From Centropus unirufus (taxonomy: Eukaryota > Chordata > Aves > Cuculiformes > Centropidae): DNA of 64,000 nt. Both the position numbers and the translations under genes were made by a program. Shown in pieces: positions 1 to 12,200 of the stretch. The DNA lies in assembly GCA_013397695.1 (NCBI GenBank), contig VYZI01000040.1, positions 2,973,658 through 3,037,657 of the forward strand, read 5' to 3'. The notes below the pieces were generated by a model. That model ran no database searches, was not told where the DNA came from, and worked only from the letters and a program-made list of their open reading frames with translations. Within the stretch, counting starts at the first letter, position 1. Every line of letters starts with the position of its first letter.

Positions 1-112
1 TAGAATCTGGTCTACTGCTCACCTAACACAAAGACTGGAGAATGAAGGGAAAAAATGAGTACGGAAAATAGCTTCCTTTTTTTTAACAAGTACTATTTTT
101 CATGCTTTGCAG
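1..112 (+). other. NRP1: NRP1 intron 9, 3' end (partial)
   Basis: This is the 3' end of the intron before exon 10, with a T-rich tract at about 76..108 and AG at 111..112. Nothing else is seen. Confidence 0.85.
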
Positions 113-257
113 ACTTTTGAAGGCAACACCAACTATGACACTCCTGAACTGCGGACTTTTGAACCTGTATCAACAAGATTCATCCGTGTCTACCCTGAGA
201 GAGCCACCCACGGAGGACTGGGGCTGCGAATGGAGCTGCTGGGCTGTGAACTTGAAG
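113..257 (+). CDS. NRP1: NRP1 exon 10: end of b2 (F5/8 type C) domain
   Basis: The exon follows a pyrimidine-rich tract and CAG (110..112) and opens in phase 0 with T-F-E-G-N. It is 145 nt and ends with one base of a split codon before GTAATT. It encodes the last strands of the second discoidin-like domain, including the block STRFIRVYPERATHGGLGLR and the closing cysteine in LLGCE, which pairs with the domain's first cysteine upstream. The b1/b2 domains carry the VEGF and heparin binding surfaces. Read-through into intron 10 would add about 15 residues and stop at the TAA at 299..301. Confidence 0.96.
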
Positions 258-3200
258 GTAATTGCTCTGCTAGAGCTGAATGCACTTTATTATTTTCATA
301 AATACATTCTCCATTTAGACTACTGCTGAACATTGCTGTGTCTCTACAAGCAGCACATCAAACACTCGCTTCCGTGACTGCCATTAGTGCTGTGACTTGG
401 CCTAATCAGTTCCTTCTCTGAAGACATTTGAATATGCCCAAGGCATAAATATTATTCTTTCTCCAATTCCTTTGTTGAATCACAGTGATATTCTCCACAT
501 GGTTTTCTGTTCCCTTAAGCAGCCTTATGATTATACTTTTGAGAAGCATAGAGCCATTAGGAGAGGATAAAGACAGGAACTTATATTTTATGTTACTGTG
601 ATACAACCCTGGGAGAGAAGTTTTCTGAGAATGCAGAGGGAGCTTTGCACTAAATATGGAAATTGTCTCCCGTGCCCTTCAATGGACAGGAAAGTCATAC
701 CAGACACTAAGATGGTCAATGATAACTTGACTGTTCCTTTTTGAGGGCAGAGGGAGCCTCTTTGATCCTTACCAAGCTTTAATTTTGCAAAAGTATGCAG
801 GAGATAAATGACCAGGAAAAGCAAAGTTAGGCATCTCTCCCTGGTCTGTGACATGGAGTCAAGCTTTGATTCTTTTTATATAAACAATAGTTATTTAACT
901 TCATAGATAACCCTACATGAATTTCACAATTTTTTCTGACAGATGGTGGTATAGTGGTGTGACTTATAAACCACACAGCTTAGCAGTACACAAAATAGAG
1001 ACCCATGTTATGCAGGGTTTCATATGATAGCTCATACAGAAGTAGCCAAACAGGCTCCAAAGATGAATGGAACTGACTGCTCTGTCTTCATTTCTTTCTC
1101 ACCATTTCTCCCCTAGGCGGAAGAGTGGGAGGCATTTGCTGTGAGAGCTGATGAGTACTGTGTTGTTTTTTAGTTAAGACTAGACTGAAAAAGTGGGCTT
1201 TTTACTTGGCCCGGAAAGTGGTACAGTTGGAAATTCTTCATAGTTTCTGCAGGAAACCCTCGTTTCCTGTGGGAATATTTAGTTCCTGAAGACTATTGTG
1301 CTACTTGCTCAGAAAAAAAAGAAAACTCAGCACCTGTCTCATGTAAACTCACAACCTGTGGGCAAAGTCCTTGGCAACAGGGCTACTGTAGCCACTTAGA
1401 CATCAAGGAGTTTATGACCACCTTACAAGAGCACATTGCTCAGTGAGATGGAGGCAGTAAAGAGGACACTGACCAGGAAAAATTACTTTGCTTGTAGGCA
1501 AACTGCAGCAGCAAGTTTACAATTTTCCCCTGGGACACACCTACTTGTATCTGTCTTTCTACTATGGTGTACCTTTGAAGGTTGCCCACCTGTAGGTCAC
1601 CCATGGACAGGTGAGGTCAAATCCTGTTTACCCATGGGAGAAGCATTATAGGAAAACTTTGCTGGATAACTGTATCTTAAGTTAGTTGAATGAAGGTAAG
1701 TCACTTGAGATTTACTGAGAAGAAAAGGAGTTGAGATGAGAAAATAGCATGGAAGTAGAGATAGACAGGAGTAGAAATCAGCTCTCCAGTAGTAATGAGC
1801 AAGGGGAAGCTTTGTGTGCTCAAAGTGTCCCAGGAGGCCTTATACAAAATGATGGCAGAGATGTAGGCAAGCTTGAGGCTATACAGGGGCATGAAGATCA
1901 AGATAAGGAACTTAACTCGATGTAGAAAGCTAGACAAAGCTCCCAAAGGAGTTCTTAAAGAGATGTGGGAACAGATGCTCTGCATTATTCATAATAGATA
2001 CAGAACCGTTTCTTTAACTAGGCTAGATTTTACCTGTAAAGTATGGATGAGGGTCCTAAAAAAAAATGTTTCATTCCAGAATATAGCTAATTCAGAGCTT
2101 ACTGTCTCTCCTGACATTTTCAAGCCAAGCAGTTAGTGCCTAGAGTTCTTACATCACCAGCAGGCTCTGGAGGCAAAGAAGAATCCAAGAAAGGGATGCA
2201 TTGTCACATTGCTTTTAATGAGAGCAAAACATTGTTGATGAAAATAACAGCAGGGGAGAACAGACAAAAGCCGGGCTCACATTCCCGGTCTGGTTACCTT
2301 AAGCCAGGGAACGATGCTTGTAGCACAAAACATAAACCTAAACAAAACACCAAGTGTCTGCATTCTGATTTTCCAGATGTGGTGTGTTTTGCCGAGACTA
2401 TGGTATAGACATATTTTCTGGCATCTTGCACAAATCTCAAGCTTTTAACTATAATAACAAAGGTCAGGCTTTTAGTGGTTATGCAGCATCTACCGGAAAG
2501 TCATCACCAATGAGAAGCAAGCAGGTGGCCAGAAGGGGTGACTGATATCACTGATGTTTTATTTATAACTTCAACAAAAACAAAAGAAACTCTGTTCAGA
2601 TCTCCTCATCGAGCACAAAGTGATTCTACATCACACTGCCTTCCTGCCACTGTTACAAGGACTCTGCTCAGACATTTCCTCTCTTACAAGTGCTCTGCAG
2701 AGAGATTACTTGAGCAATGTGGTGGCTGCTGGAAAATTACCACCTTAGGCACGCACCTGTACTGGCTCCACCACATGCACTTCAGCCTACAATACAATAA
2801 TGGGTTTTCTACCACCCCGACCCCCAAGCTCTCAAACTCCCATTCCACCTTGCCAGGCTTTCACTCTTCGTTGGCAGGAAGAACAAACACCCTTGTCAGC
2901 CAACTGCATAGACAGTCGGGGCCTTTGCTGCCCTTCTCTGCTCATCCCTTGAGCTCAGATACAGCAGAGACACAGATACCTTGACACAAGGAGCTAAAAC
3001 AGCTTTGTCCCATTGCACAGAAATATGAAATACCCCGCAAAGTAAAATTGCTCCTTTCCTCAGACAAAAAACATGAAGACAGCATATGGTGCTCATGCTA
3101 CTGCCAATTGCATGCTGGTTCTCCTGCACGTATTTTAACTGAATGACTGCATTTTGTTTCAGCTCCTACGGCTGTCCCTACCGTTTCCGAAGGCAAACCT

Positions 3201-6200
3201 GTGGATGAGTGTGATGATGATCAAGCAAACTGTCACAGTGGCACAGGTGATGACTACCAACTGACAGGTGCAGAAACCATCCTCATTCCATTGCAGCTTC
3301 ATTGTAGCTCATATCCATCACCAGTTACCAGCTAAACGTTTGCACTGATTTAATCTCCCAACATAAATGGACATTGGTATGCAGTTCGTATTGCCAGTGC
3401 TGTCAAAACATAGGCATCTGCCTTTTATACATGACAATACTTTTGATTGTTTTCTCAGCTATGTAATTTTTGAAGCAAATAATAGTGACTAGCTGGAAGA
3501 GAGGGCAATTTTTTTTCAGCAGGAATTGTGTCTAATCAAATGTCCTAATCAAACTTTCTCATATTAAGAAAAAAGCTGGACAAACCTTTTGAGGTTTATT
3601 GTCTGAGACTGAAGAACTCAAAATGAAATATTGTTTAGGTTTAATATATGTATACAGATCCATGCCCAAAATTTAGTATAAGACTTATATTTCAGCTCCA
3701 AACCTTTCTCAGAGAGAAACAAAGCAGATTTGTTTCATCACAGCATACTCACATATATACTGCCAGGAATATTTCCATGAGCTTCCCCACCAATATTGCA
3801 TTACACCGACAGAGGGGCTAATGTTCTCCAAGTTGCCGTCACTGGCAGGAAAATGGGGAGAGACATAACATAATCTGCATCTGGAACAGAGGAAGCTTGC
3901 TAGTTATCATGTTCTCCCACTTATGTACAGAACGACTTTCTGAGAAAGCTGACACTGCTCCGCTACATTTCTGATCTCTTCTTGGAGGTCACCTGCTCCA
4001 CAAAGCTCTGGGCCTGTTTGATGAGACCCTACTGCAGCAGGTCTAGACATCTACAGTAATTGCAGTAATTGAGCTTATTTTTGGGCACAGCAACATAAGT
4101 TATTTCATCAGTCTCCCTGGTGTGCTTATCTAATAAATGTTTATTGCTTCTTATATCCGTGATATAAAATAGTATTAAAATCTGGCAATAGCTGTCCAAG
4201 ATGACATTGGGAAACCTTAGGTAAGAGATGGGCTCTTTGGAAGCAGCCAAGTAGAACATCTTACAGCAGATGCAAATGAAAGTGCAGTTTCAGCATCAGA
4301 CCCTTTCTGAGCTTTGCTGATGGCTCCTGTATGTGCATGTTGCAAATCGTAAATGTAAAAACAATTCCTGAGTGGAGAAGACACTGCATGTTCACTATCA
4401 CTGCTTTTCAAATCAGTGTCCGGGAGGAATCTTATTCTTTCTGAAAACAGCAATGCAGGGAGTCTGATAAAACAGTCTGTATTGTGTTAAGGTAGCTCAG
4501 AAAGCTTTCAATGTTACTGAACATTGTAATTTATTTATTTTTCTGAAAGGAAAGAGTCAGGTCAGGAAACGCCGGGGCCTCCTGCAAAGCCCCACAGTGA
4601 GGGCTGGTTTGCAAAGCCCAATAGGAAACAACATATTTCACATACGTGAAGGCTGCATGAGGGAAAGGAGACAGATCTGTGCAAGAACCTTCCCTGTTCA
4701 CTCATAGATTTTGCACTTCAGGGAGCTCGGGACTGCATCCCGCATTTCCCATAAGGGAAAGCTTATTATGCAGAAGAAACTTCCTCTGGAAATTGTTGCA
4801 GATTGTGCTTAGGGAGCAGTTTGTAATTTCTAAGAGAAAGGAACAGCCGCCAGGCTTCCAAAGCACCAGCTCTTTGGGGGAACTGGACCTATTGCAGTAC
4901 TAGAATATAAAATTAGTACACTGACCTCCTACAAAAGTGTGGAGACTTAAGTATGATTTATTGCTCTACAACCTGGAAACCCTGAGCAGTGCATGCGCAG
5001 TTGCTCTGGACGCTGTAGAAACACTGCCTTGTGCCTATGAAGTGACATATAACACTAAAATGCCCAGAAGTGATTTTACCAATAATTTCTATGAAAACAT
5101 TCTTTTCTTCCTCCAAAATGCATAGAGGGAAAGTACGTTGACCTCATGGCCCATTAAGGATAGCAGGGCAAAGCAGAGGGGATGTTATCAGTGCCTTACT
5201 CTCTTTTATCCGCTTCTTATGTGAATGCGGCACCCGTATCCTCACGGATACCACACTTAGATTCACTTCCCTGATAGCACTTGCACATATGTGAGTATCA
5301 CAGTGAAGCCTCCCTTGCAATTAACTGTAATTGTGCTGTAGGCCAGATTCCTTCCTGTGCTATTTGGACCCCATACAGAGCTACTCTATTTGTGTGGCTT
5401 ATAACATTTCCCATCAGATCATTCTCACAAACATAAAGCCTATATAGCTTGGGCATTCATTCCCATTGGAAGTCATCATAGTCATCCTTTCTATAATGCT
5501 TTAAGCACTTGCTTGCTGGAGAACAGAAAAACCATTGACTGGTAATCAGCACCCCACCGCGCATTTATAATTGTGCTAATTTACTTTTTTTTTCCTTTAT
5601 CAATATGAGGCTTGCTTTAAAAAGTCAAGTATTTTAAAAATATCAATTAGTGAGCTTAGGAGAGGGCCATGACCCCATTCACCTCTTGTTCATCTGCTTG
5701 AAGATGACAAAGGGGAAGTCCTTAATTCCTCCTGCTCTTGGAAACAGAAGTGTAACTTGCCTTAGACTGTAGCCTGAAGTCAGACAATCCCCATGCACCT
5801 TCCTTGTGAGTTGGTTTCACCACACAGCTATGAGACAATGCACAGGAAGAACCCAGCATGGCAGGGGCTGTGGAACCTCACATCCCTGACATGGGAAGCA
5901 ACAGGTCACGGGTAAAGGCACAGAATGGTGATGGTTAGGAGGCTCCATGGAGATCAGTCACAAACTTCCCATTTGGAGCAAGTCAGTGTCAGTAAAACAA
6001 GGATGACCACAGGGACATGGTGAACATTGATTAGCCGGTCTTTGCAAGGGCTCCAAAGATATGCAGATTTATTCAATGCTGAGTTCTTGCTTTCTTTTTG
6101 ATAAAGGAAACCAGATTTTTAATGTCGTGTTTTCATGCTTAAGCTCACACACTCAGTTACCTACATGTCTAATAAAGATAGTAATATTTCAGATTTATAT

Positions 6201-9200
6201 ATAGGATATTCCTAATGACTACCGTGTCCTTTGATGTGTCCCCTGTATCATGATATGCATGATTTCTTTTTCCAGGTGGTACTACAGCCCTGAATACAGA
6301 AAAGCCAACAGTAATAGACAATACATTACAACCAGGTAAAAAATAGTTTTTCTTATTAAAAACATAATAAATTCCATACCCAAATTTCATGCCAGAGACA
6401 AAATAATGAATTGCAGTACTTCCTGACTTCCCATTCCCTAAAAGTCTCTGAAGTAAAGAAGCATCTGGTCTCTCAGCTCTGTACAGTAAATATTTTATTC
6501 CTTTCATCCACATGTAGACACAGCAGAGAACAAGATTTCCTTCTGCATCAGCAAATGCCAAATTCTGACAAAATTAAGCTAACTTAATCACACAGTGCAC
6601 TCTGTTTAAATGTGGCATGTCAGTGACACAAAGTGTATTTGCAGACTCCGGGAAAACAAAAACAGAACCACACAGGCCCACTCACTATTTATATTCCTGG
6701 TTTTATGAAACTAAGACAAGTAAAGTTTGCCAGTTTTCTCCACCAGGGAGCTGGCAGTTTTACAATATTGTTTTCTAGCAAGTTTTCTCAAAATGGGGTT
6801 ACATAAACTGCTACCATGAACTTGAAAAAAGAAAAAGAATTTGTCACTGGCAGTGGGTCCTTTTTATTTAATCAATACAATAACTAGCAGCTTTTAAAAT
6901 CTTTAGTTTTCTGCTTCCACAGCTTTCATATCATTTTTTAATATCCTGTACGACTTACTGGAAGTCGAGCAGAGGACAGATTTGGGCAGAAACTCCAAAC
7001 TCCAAAAACTAAGAGCACCAATTTAAAATGCTTTGTGTTAATAATTGTGGAGTGGTAAAGAGGTCAGTTTCCAGTTACTCCCACTTGCTCCATTAAAGTA
7101 CAGTCAGGCACAGTCTTGCAAGTGATTTATTAACAGGGTGGGTTTATTGTTGTTTCCTCCACTGTGTGACACCATCCACCTTTTATTAAAAGAAAGCAAC
7201 TAACAATACAAAAGTTTCCTTAAAGACATTGGTGGTGTCGACCCGATTAAGAGATAGAGCTGACTTATCTCAGATGTTCCTGCTCTCGACCTCTGTGTTC
7301 TGATATTGCAGAAGTGAATGCTTTTACTCCCCTCAAAATTTGTCTCCAGGGTCACACAGTTGGCTTAGTCGGCATATATTATTTCTAGTTCTGCCCCGCT
7401 TTATGAGCAGAGGGAGACTGGCCCGCCTTCAGGGGACACCTCTTCCCATTGCTCTTGCAGAGCCAGCACTGCTGAAGGGCTGGAGGGCTGCTGGTGATCA
7501 CGCAGGAAAGGGGTGGGGATGCAAAGGAAGCAAGGATGCTGCACAGTGATTTTAGAGTAAAAACATTTTCATTTTTATGTCTGAAATGATCTTTTAGCTT
7601 TCTACATTGCTGAAATGCAGCTTCTTTTTTTAACTATCTTTTTGTATTTAAACAAATTTCAAATTCATTAAGTGCCTCTGTGCAACAGTCTTCCTCCTCA
7701 CCAGTGCCAGTTGCATTTCCAGGTTGTGTTTCATCCCCTTGGCTTGGGTGGGACTCTCCCATAATAGATTTACTGTTTCTGCCAGAGATTAAGATATTCT
7801 TATTTTCTTTCCTTACTTCCCTCCTGCACCACCTTCGCTTGATCTATAATGAGCCAAGTTTTTTCTCTGCTAAAGGAGTTTCTGAGGTTTCCTTCAGAGC
7901 ATTCCAATGTTACTTCCCTGCATTGTGTTGGAAGGAACTGTTTCCTTCCAGGGCATAAGGGGCAAGTTCACATGCCAGTCTCCAGGCCCCCACATGGCAA
8001 CACATTACAAAAATCATAGACAGGGACCAGCCAGATGCTAATAAATAAGAATAAGGTTTCCAGAATCTCCAGTTTAAGACATAAAAGTTTCCAGCTGCTT
8101 CATAATCCGTCACTGAAAGTCAGCCAGAAAACTCCCAAAAAGGGGCAGACAGAAATTCCCATCAACACAGGGAAACCCCTCCTGGCATGAAGGTGGTGTA
8201 AGCGTTTCCTTCTGCTAAAGGAGCACAAGTGGACCTAGCTGGCACAATGAAGCACATCAGAGCAAAAGGCCATGCAGCAGGAAGCAAGTCTGCTACAGCA
8301 GCCACAAATAATGTAGTTTAAACAGGAATTGAAGTCACAATGCTGCTCAGGGCCCCACCAGCCCCCAACCAGCTGAGGATCAGATTTTTCAGCTATTCTC
8401 AAGCTGAACAAGTATGAATTTAACACAGGAATGACTGAGCCTTCAGCCTTAATTCCCTGGAAGTGCAGGTTTACCTCGAGGTGCTAATACACCTTGAGGT
8501 AAACGGAGACCTCCAAGCCAAAGAGCTACTCAGATCAGTTGCAGGGTGAAGGCTCCGGCAGGTCACACTGCACGAGCTGCACCGTGCCAGGGCTTGCCAC
8601 AGCGGGTTGTGCCACAGTGGTTCAGGACTGAGCGTTACCAGCCCTCTGAGTTGCAGCACCTGCTGTGACACAGGTACTTCTGCAATAGATGCCAACGCCA
8701 TGTATTGCTGTCCTCCTGCCTGCATTCAAGCCTGCAAGCACCCCTAATCTTGTTACCCCAGACTAACATGCTCGTGTGTGTCAAAGCCTGAGATTATCCT
8801 ATTCCAGCCAGCTTTCATACACTATGGAAACAGTTAAGAGAAAATAGCTGGAAAGCCTCCACGTATATACAAGCTTTCCATCAAGGAGACTTTTACAGCT
8901 AATTTCAAGGGGACTGAACTGTAAGAACCTAAAGGAGAATCATGATTGCACCCTGCTAAAAATGTTTAAAGGTGTGGATTTTTTTAAGAGAGGATCTTCT
9001 TCCCTGCTCTGACATAAAAAGATGCCTTTAACAAATCTGTCTGTCAAGGTAAATACCTTTCAGGCCTCGGTCCAAAGACTCACTAACATCCAGTCTTTTT
9101 GAGCACATCTTTTGCAATTCCAAGGACTATGTGAAATGGTTGATTCTTTTCTATTTACATACAAAGTCAGCTGTTCATTTACATTATATGCTCTCAGCAT

Positions 9201-12200
9201 GTAAGCTCAGTCCTTTGTAAGGCAGACTGTTCAAGAAGTGTTTTTCACATATATAATAGCTATGTCAGAAAATATATGTAAGAAATCCTGAGGTTAAAAT
9301 CTATGCAAAGAAATTTTTTAAAAGTAGAATAGGACTGATTCTCATGTGCAGTGGTACAACTTTGCATCAATAAATGGATATCAAAGTAGTTAAATTTTCA
9401 TTTACTATCATTTAAGGTAATTCTGTGCTGCCAGTACAAGTGGTATAAAAAGGTGAAATGTAAATACATATCAGACCCAAAATACTACTTTGAAATGGCC
9501 CAAATTTTGTTTGTAATTTCCCATTTTAATGTTGATTTACCCTTTGGCAAGATCACCCAATAGAGTATTTTCGTAGGATCTTTAATGTCATTGTGCTTCT
9601 TGCCTCTTCTTGGAGGAGTTATAAAAATATGTCAAAGTCTGTGGGCCTCAAAAGATTAATGGACTTGCAAGAAACTCACTCAACTGGATTTTCAAATTAC
9701 TTTCTTGTTCAAGCGCAGTAATGGCTCCAGCTGTGAGCAAGATGTGGTCAAGAAGTACAGCTGTTGGTTATTCTTTGAGAGGATAAATCTGTTTTAATTC
9801 ACTATCACGTACTCTACATTTTGCAAAAAGGCATATGGGATTTTGTCACACCTCCCTCTCGGATTCTCTTCTGAACTGCTGCTATTTGGTTACACGATAG
9901 CTGGTTTTATTCATCCTCTCAAAACACACAAACCTGGGGATCAATCCCCTGTTGGCAGGAGAATTATCCTAGGCGGGCAATGGCCCAGCACTGTAGAGGA
10001 TGCCCACCAAATGCTACTTGTCTCTACTTTAGTTCCTTCCAGCAGAGCTGCCAAGCTATAGTGCAAGGACAACGGAGAGGACAGATTGCGTATAGCTTCC
10101 CGTGAGCTACTGTATCAGCCCCCTGGGACCTTTAATAGAAGTGTTGAACTATTCTGTCTTTTGCTGGAGCAGATCCATTGTCTGTACAACTAACGAACCT
10201 ATCCTGATGCTACAAGTGTGTATTATTAATTGGCTAGCAGGTCTTTTCTTTCTTTTTATGGGTCCCTGGGAGAAACATTGGAAGGGATATAAGAACGGAC
10301 CATAAGAGGTGGCACGTTTAAGGAACCCATAAAATAAGAGCACTCTGAAATGCCTTGCCTTTGACCTTCAATCCCCTTGCTGTGACTGTGTAAGAAATAT
10401 GCTAACACAATCACTTTTAAGAAAACAGTAGGAACCTAGCAAAAAAAAAGATAACTACATGCAAGTTACTGCTCAAATTCTGCTCAATTTCAAAGGATTC
10501 TCATTAACTTTTGCATGGAAAAGTTGTTCATTTTTATGCCGCACCATGTTGTCTGTGAGTGCAAAGACAAGGAACATAGGCATGGCCAAAGCATATCAGA
10601 CTCAGTTTCTTTGTCAATTTCCTGGACTATATATTTCAAATGAAAGTGTAAGGAATTCTTTATCAGATGGTGCTCTGAAATTAATCTCTGCTTTGAAACT
10701 CTCCTTCTAATCCCAATGTGCAGAGTTGGCTTCAGACCCTGAAGAAAAAGGAGGTTGTTATTCCCTGCACTTTAGAATTGAAAAATAAATTCTGGATATT
10801 TTCCTTGTCCAGTTCTCATTGAATTATTTTCAGCCTTAGCAGCATTTGAGGAAAGCAAGTATTACTCATATCATATGAGATTTTTTTCCCTTTGGTCTGC
10901 ATTGAAATTAACTGGATATCTCATAGTTCTTGGGCTTTGAAATGGAGAAAACAGACTTTGTAATCTTCCTTTTCTGGATTCTTCACCCACTTACATGCTT
11001 CTCCTTTACCTTCTGCTACTTATTTTTATTCAGGGTGGAACAATAGCAGTCCTCTCTGTGCTCTGTGCTCATTTATGTTGCGTGATATCTTCAGATTGAT
11101 GTGATCTGTCTACCACTTTTCTCCTTTCTTGTGGTTTGAATACCACACAGGCTAACACTAGCATTGCATGATATAATCATTTGGGATTAGCAAGATTAAT
11201 TTTGTCCTATGTTTTTTAAGACATTTTCTAAACTTCTGCTCGTGGCTCTAATGTCAAAACCATGCAATATACCTCTCCCTAGGCCTTCTTGGAAATGAAA
11301 GGCTATTTTTCATGAACTTATATATTTTTTTTATTCATTTTAATGCCACTCTAGTTTCTTTAAAAACTCCCCTCGATTTTCAAATGTCCACTTTTGGGCT
11401 TGATGCCTTTGATCGTGGCCCTGTTGACTAGACAAAAACCCAACATGTACTGAAGAAGAAACATGATGGATTGCCTTTCTGCTATCATGTGCACAGAGGC
11501 TTCTTCAGTTTTGAGCACAAAGAGAGATTTTTCACCATCATCTGCCCCTTTCTTCAAAAGGGCTAGAGTCCTCCAGGAAGCATGTTTTCTCCACATTGAA
11601 TTCCTGTGCCAGACATTATCTGTTTAATTCATTTGTACCCAGCTGGGATGCCGTATTCGTGACAATGTGGAATAGACCCCTCTGGAGGCCAGCAGGAGGG
11701 AGGGGAAAGGCAGGCGGGATGGGGCAGATGAAAGGAAGGAGCAAAGAATGAAGGCTCAGTGTGTGGAGATGGCACAGCCCAGAGAAGACAGGAGGAGGAG
11801 AGGAGCAGGAGCTGCTGTATGCTCAGACCTCTCTGATGACAGAAAGAAATTTTTTAGGGGCCATAGGGGAGAGGGCACAGTGACTGCCATGCAGGAGCCC
11901 AGTGAGTGGAGTTAAAACTGTGTGGGAGCAAGGACCTGCAAGAAAAGGACACAGCAGGCAAGGAGACAGTGATTGATGAACCCTTTTTATATCCATTTTG
12001 TCTCAGCCTACTCACCTGAAGTTTCCTCCATGCTTATTCTAGTTTACTTTCCATCAAAATTTGGCTTGTGGGTTCAAAAACCTTTCCAGCCTTCCCTGGG
12101 CAGCTCACTACATGAAAGACGTCCTTGCCTCTTGAAACTGGAAGAACTCTACCCCAAAGGTCCAGCCAGCCACAAGTCCCAACACACTTCCCATATTTCT

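Noticed and set aside
2538..2984. 148-codon frame inside NRP1 intron 10
   Set aside because: Not in phase with neighbouring exons and with no counterpart in NRP1.
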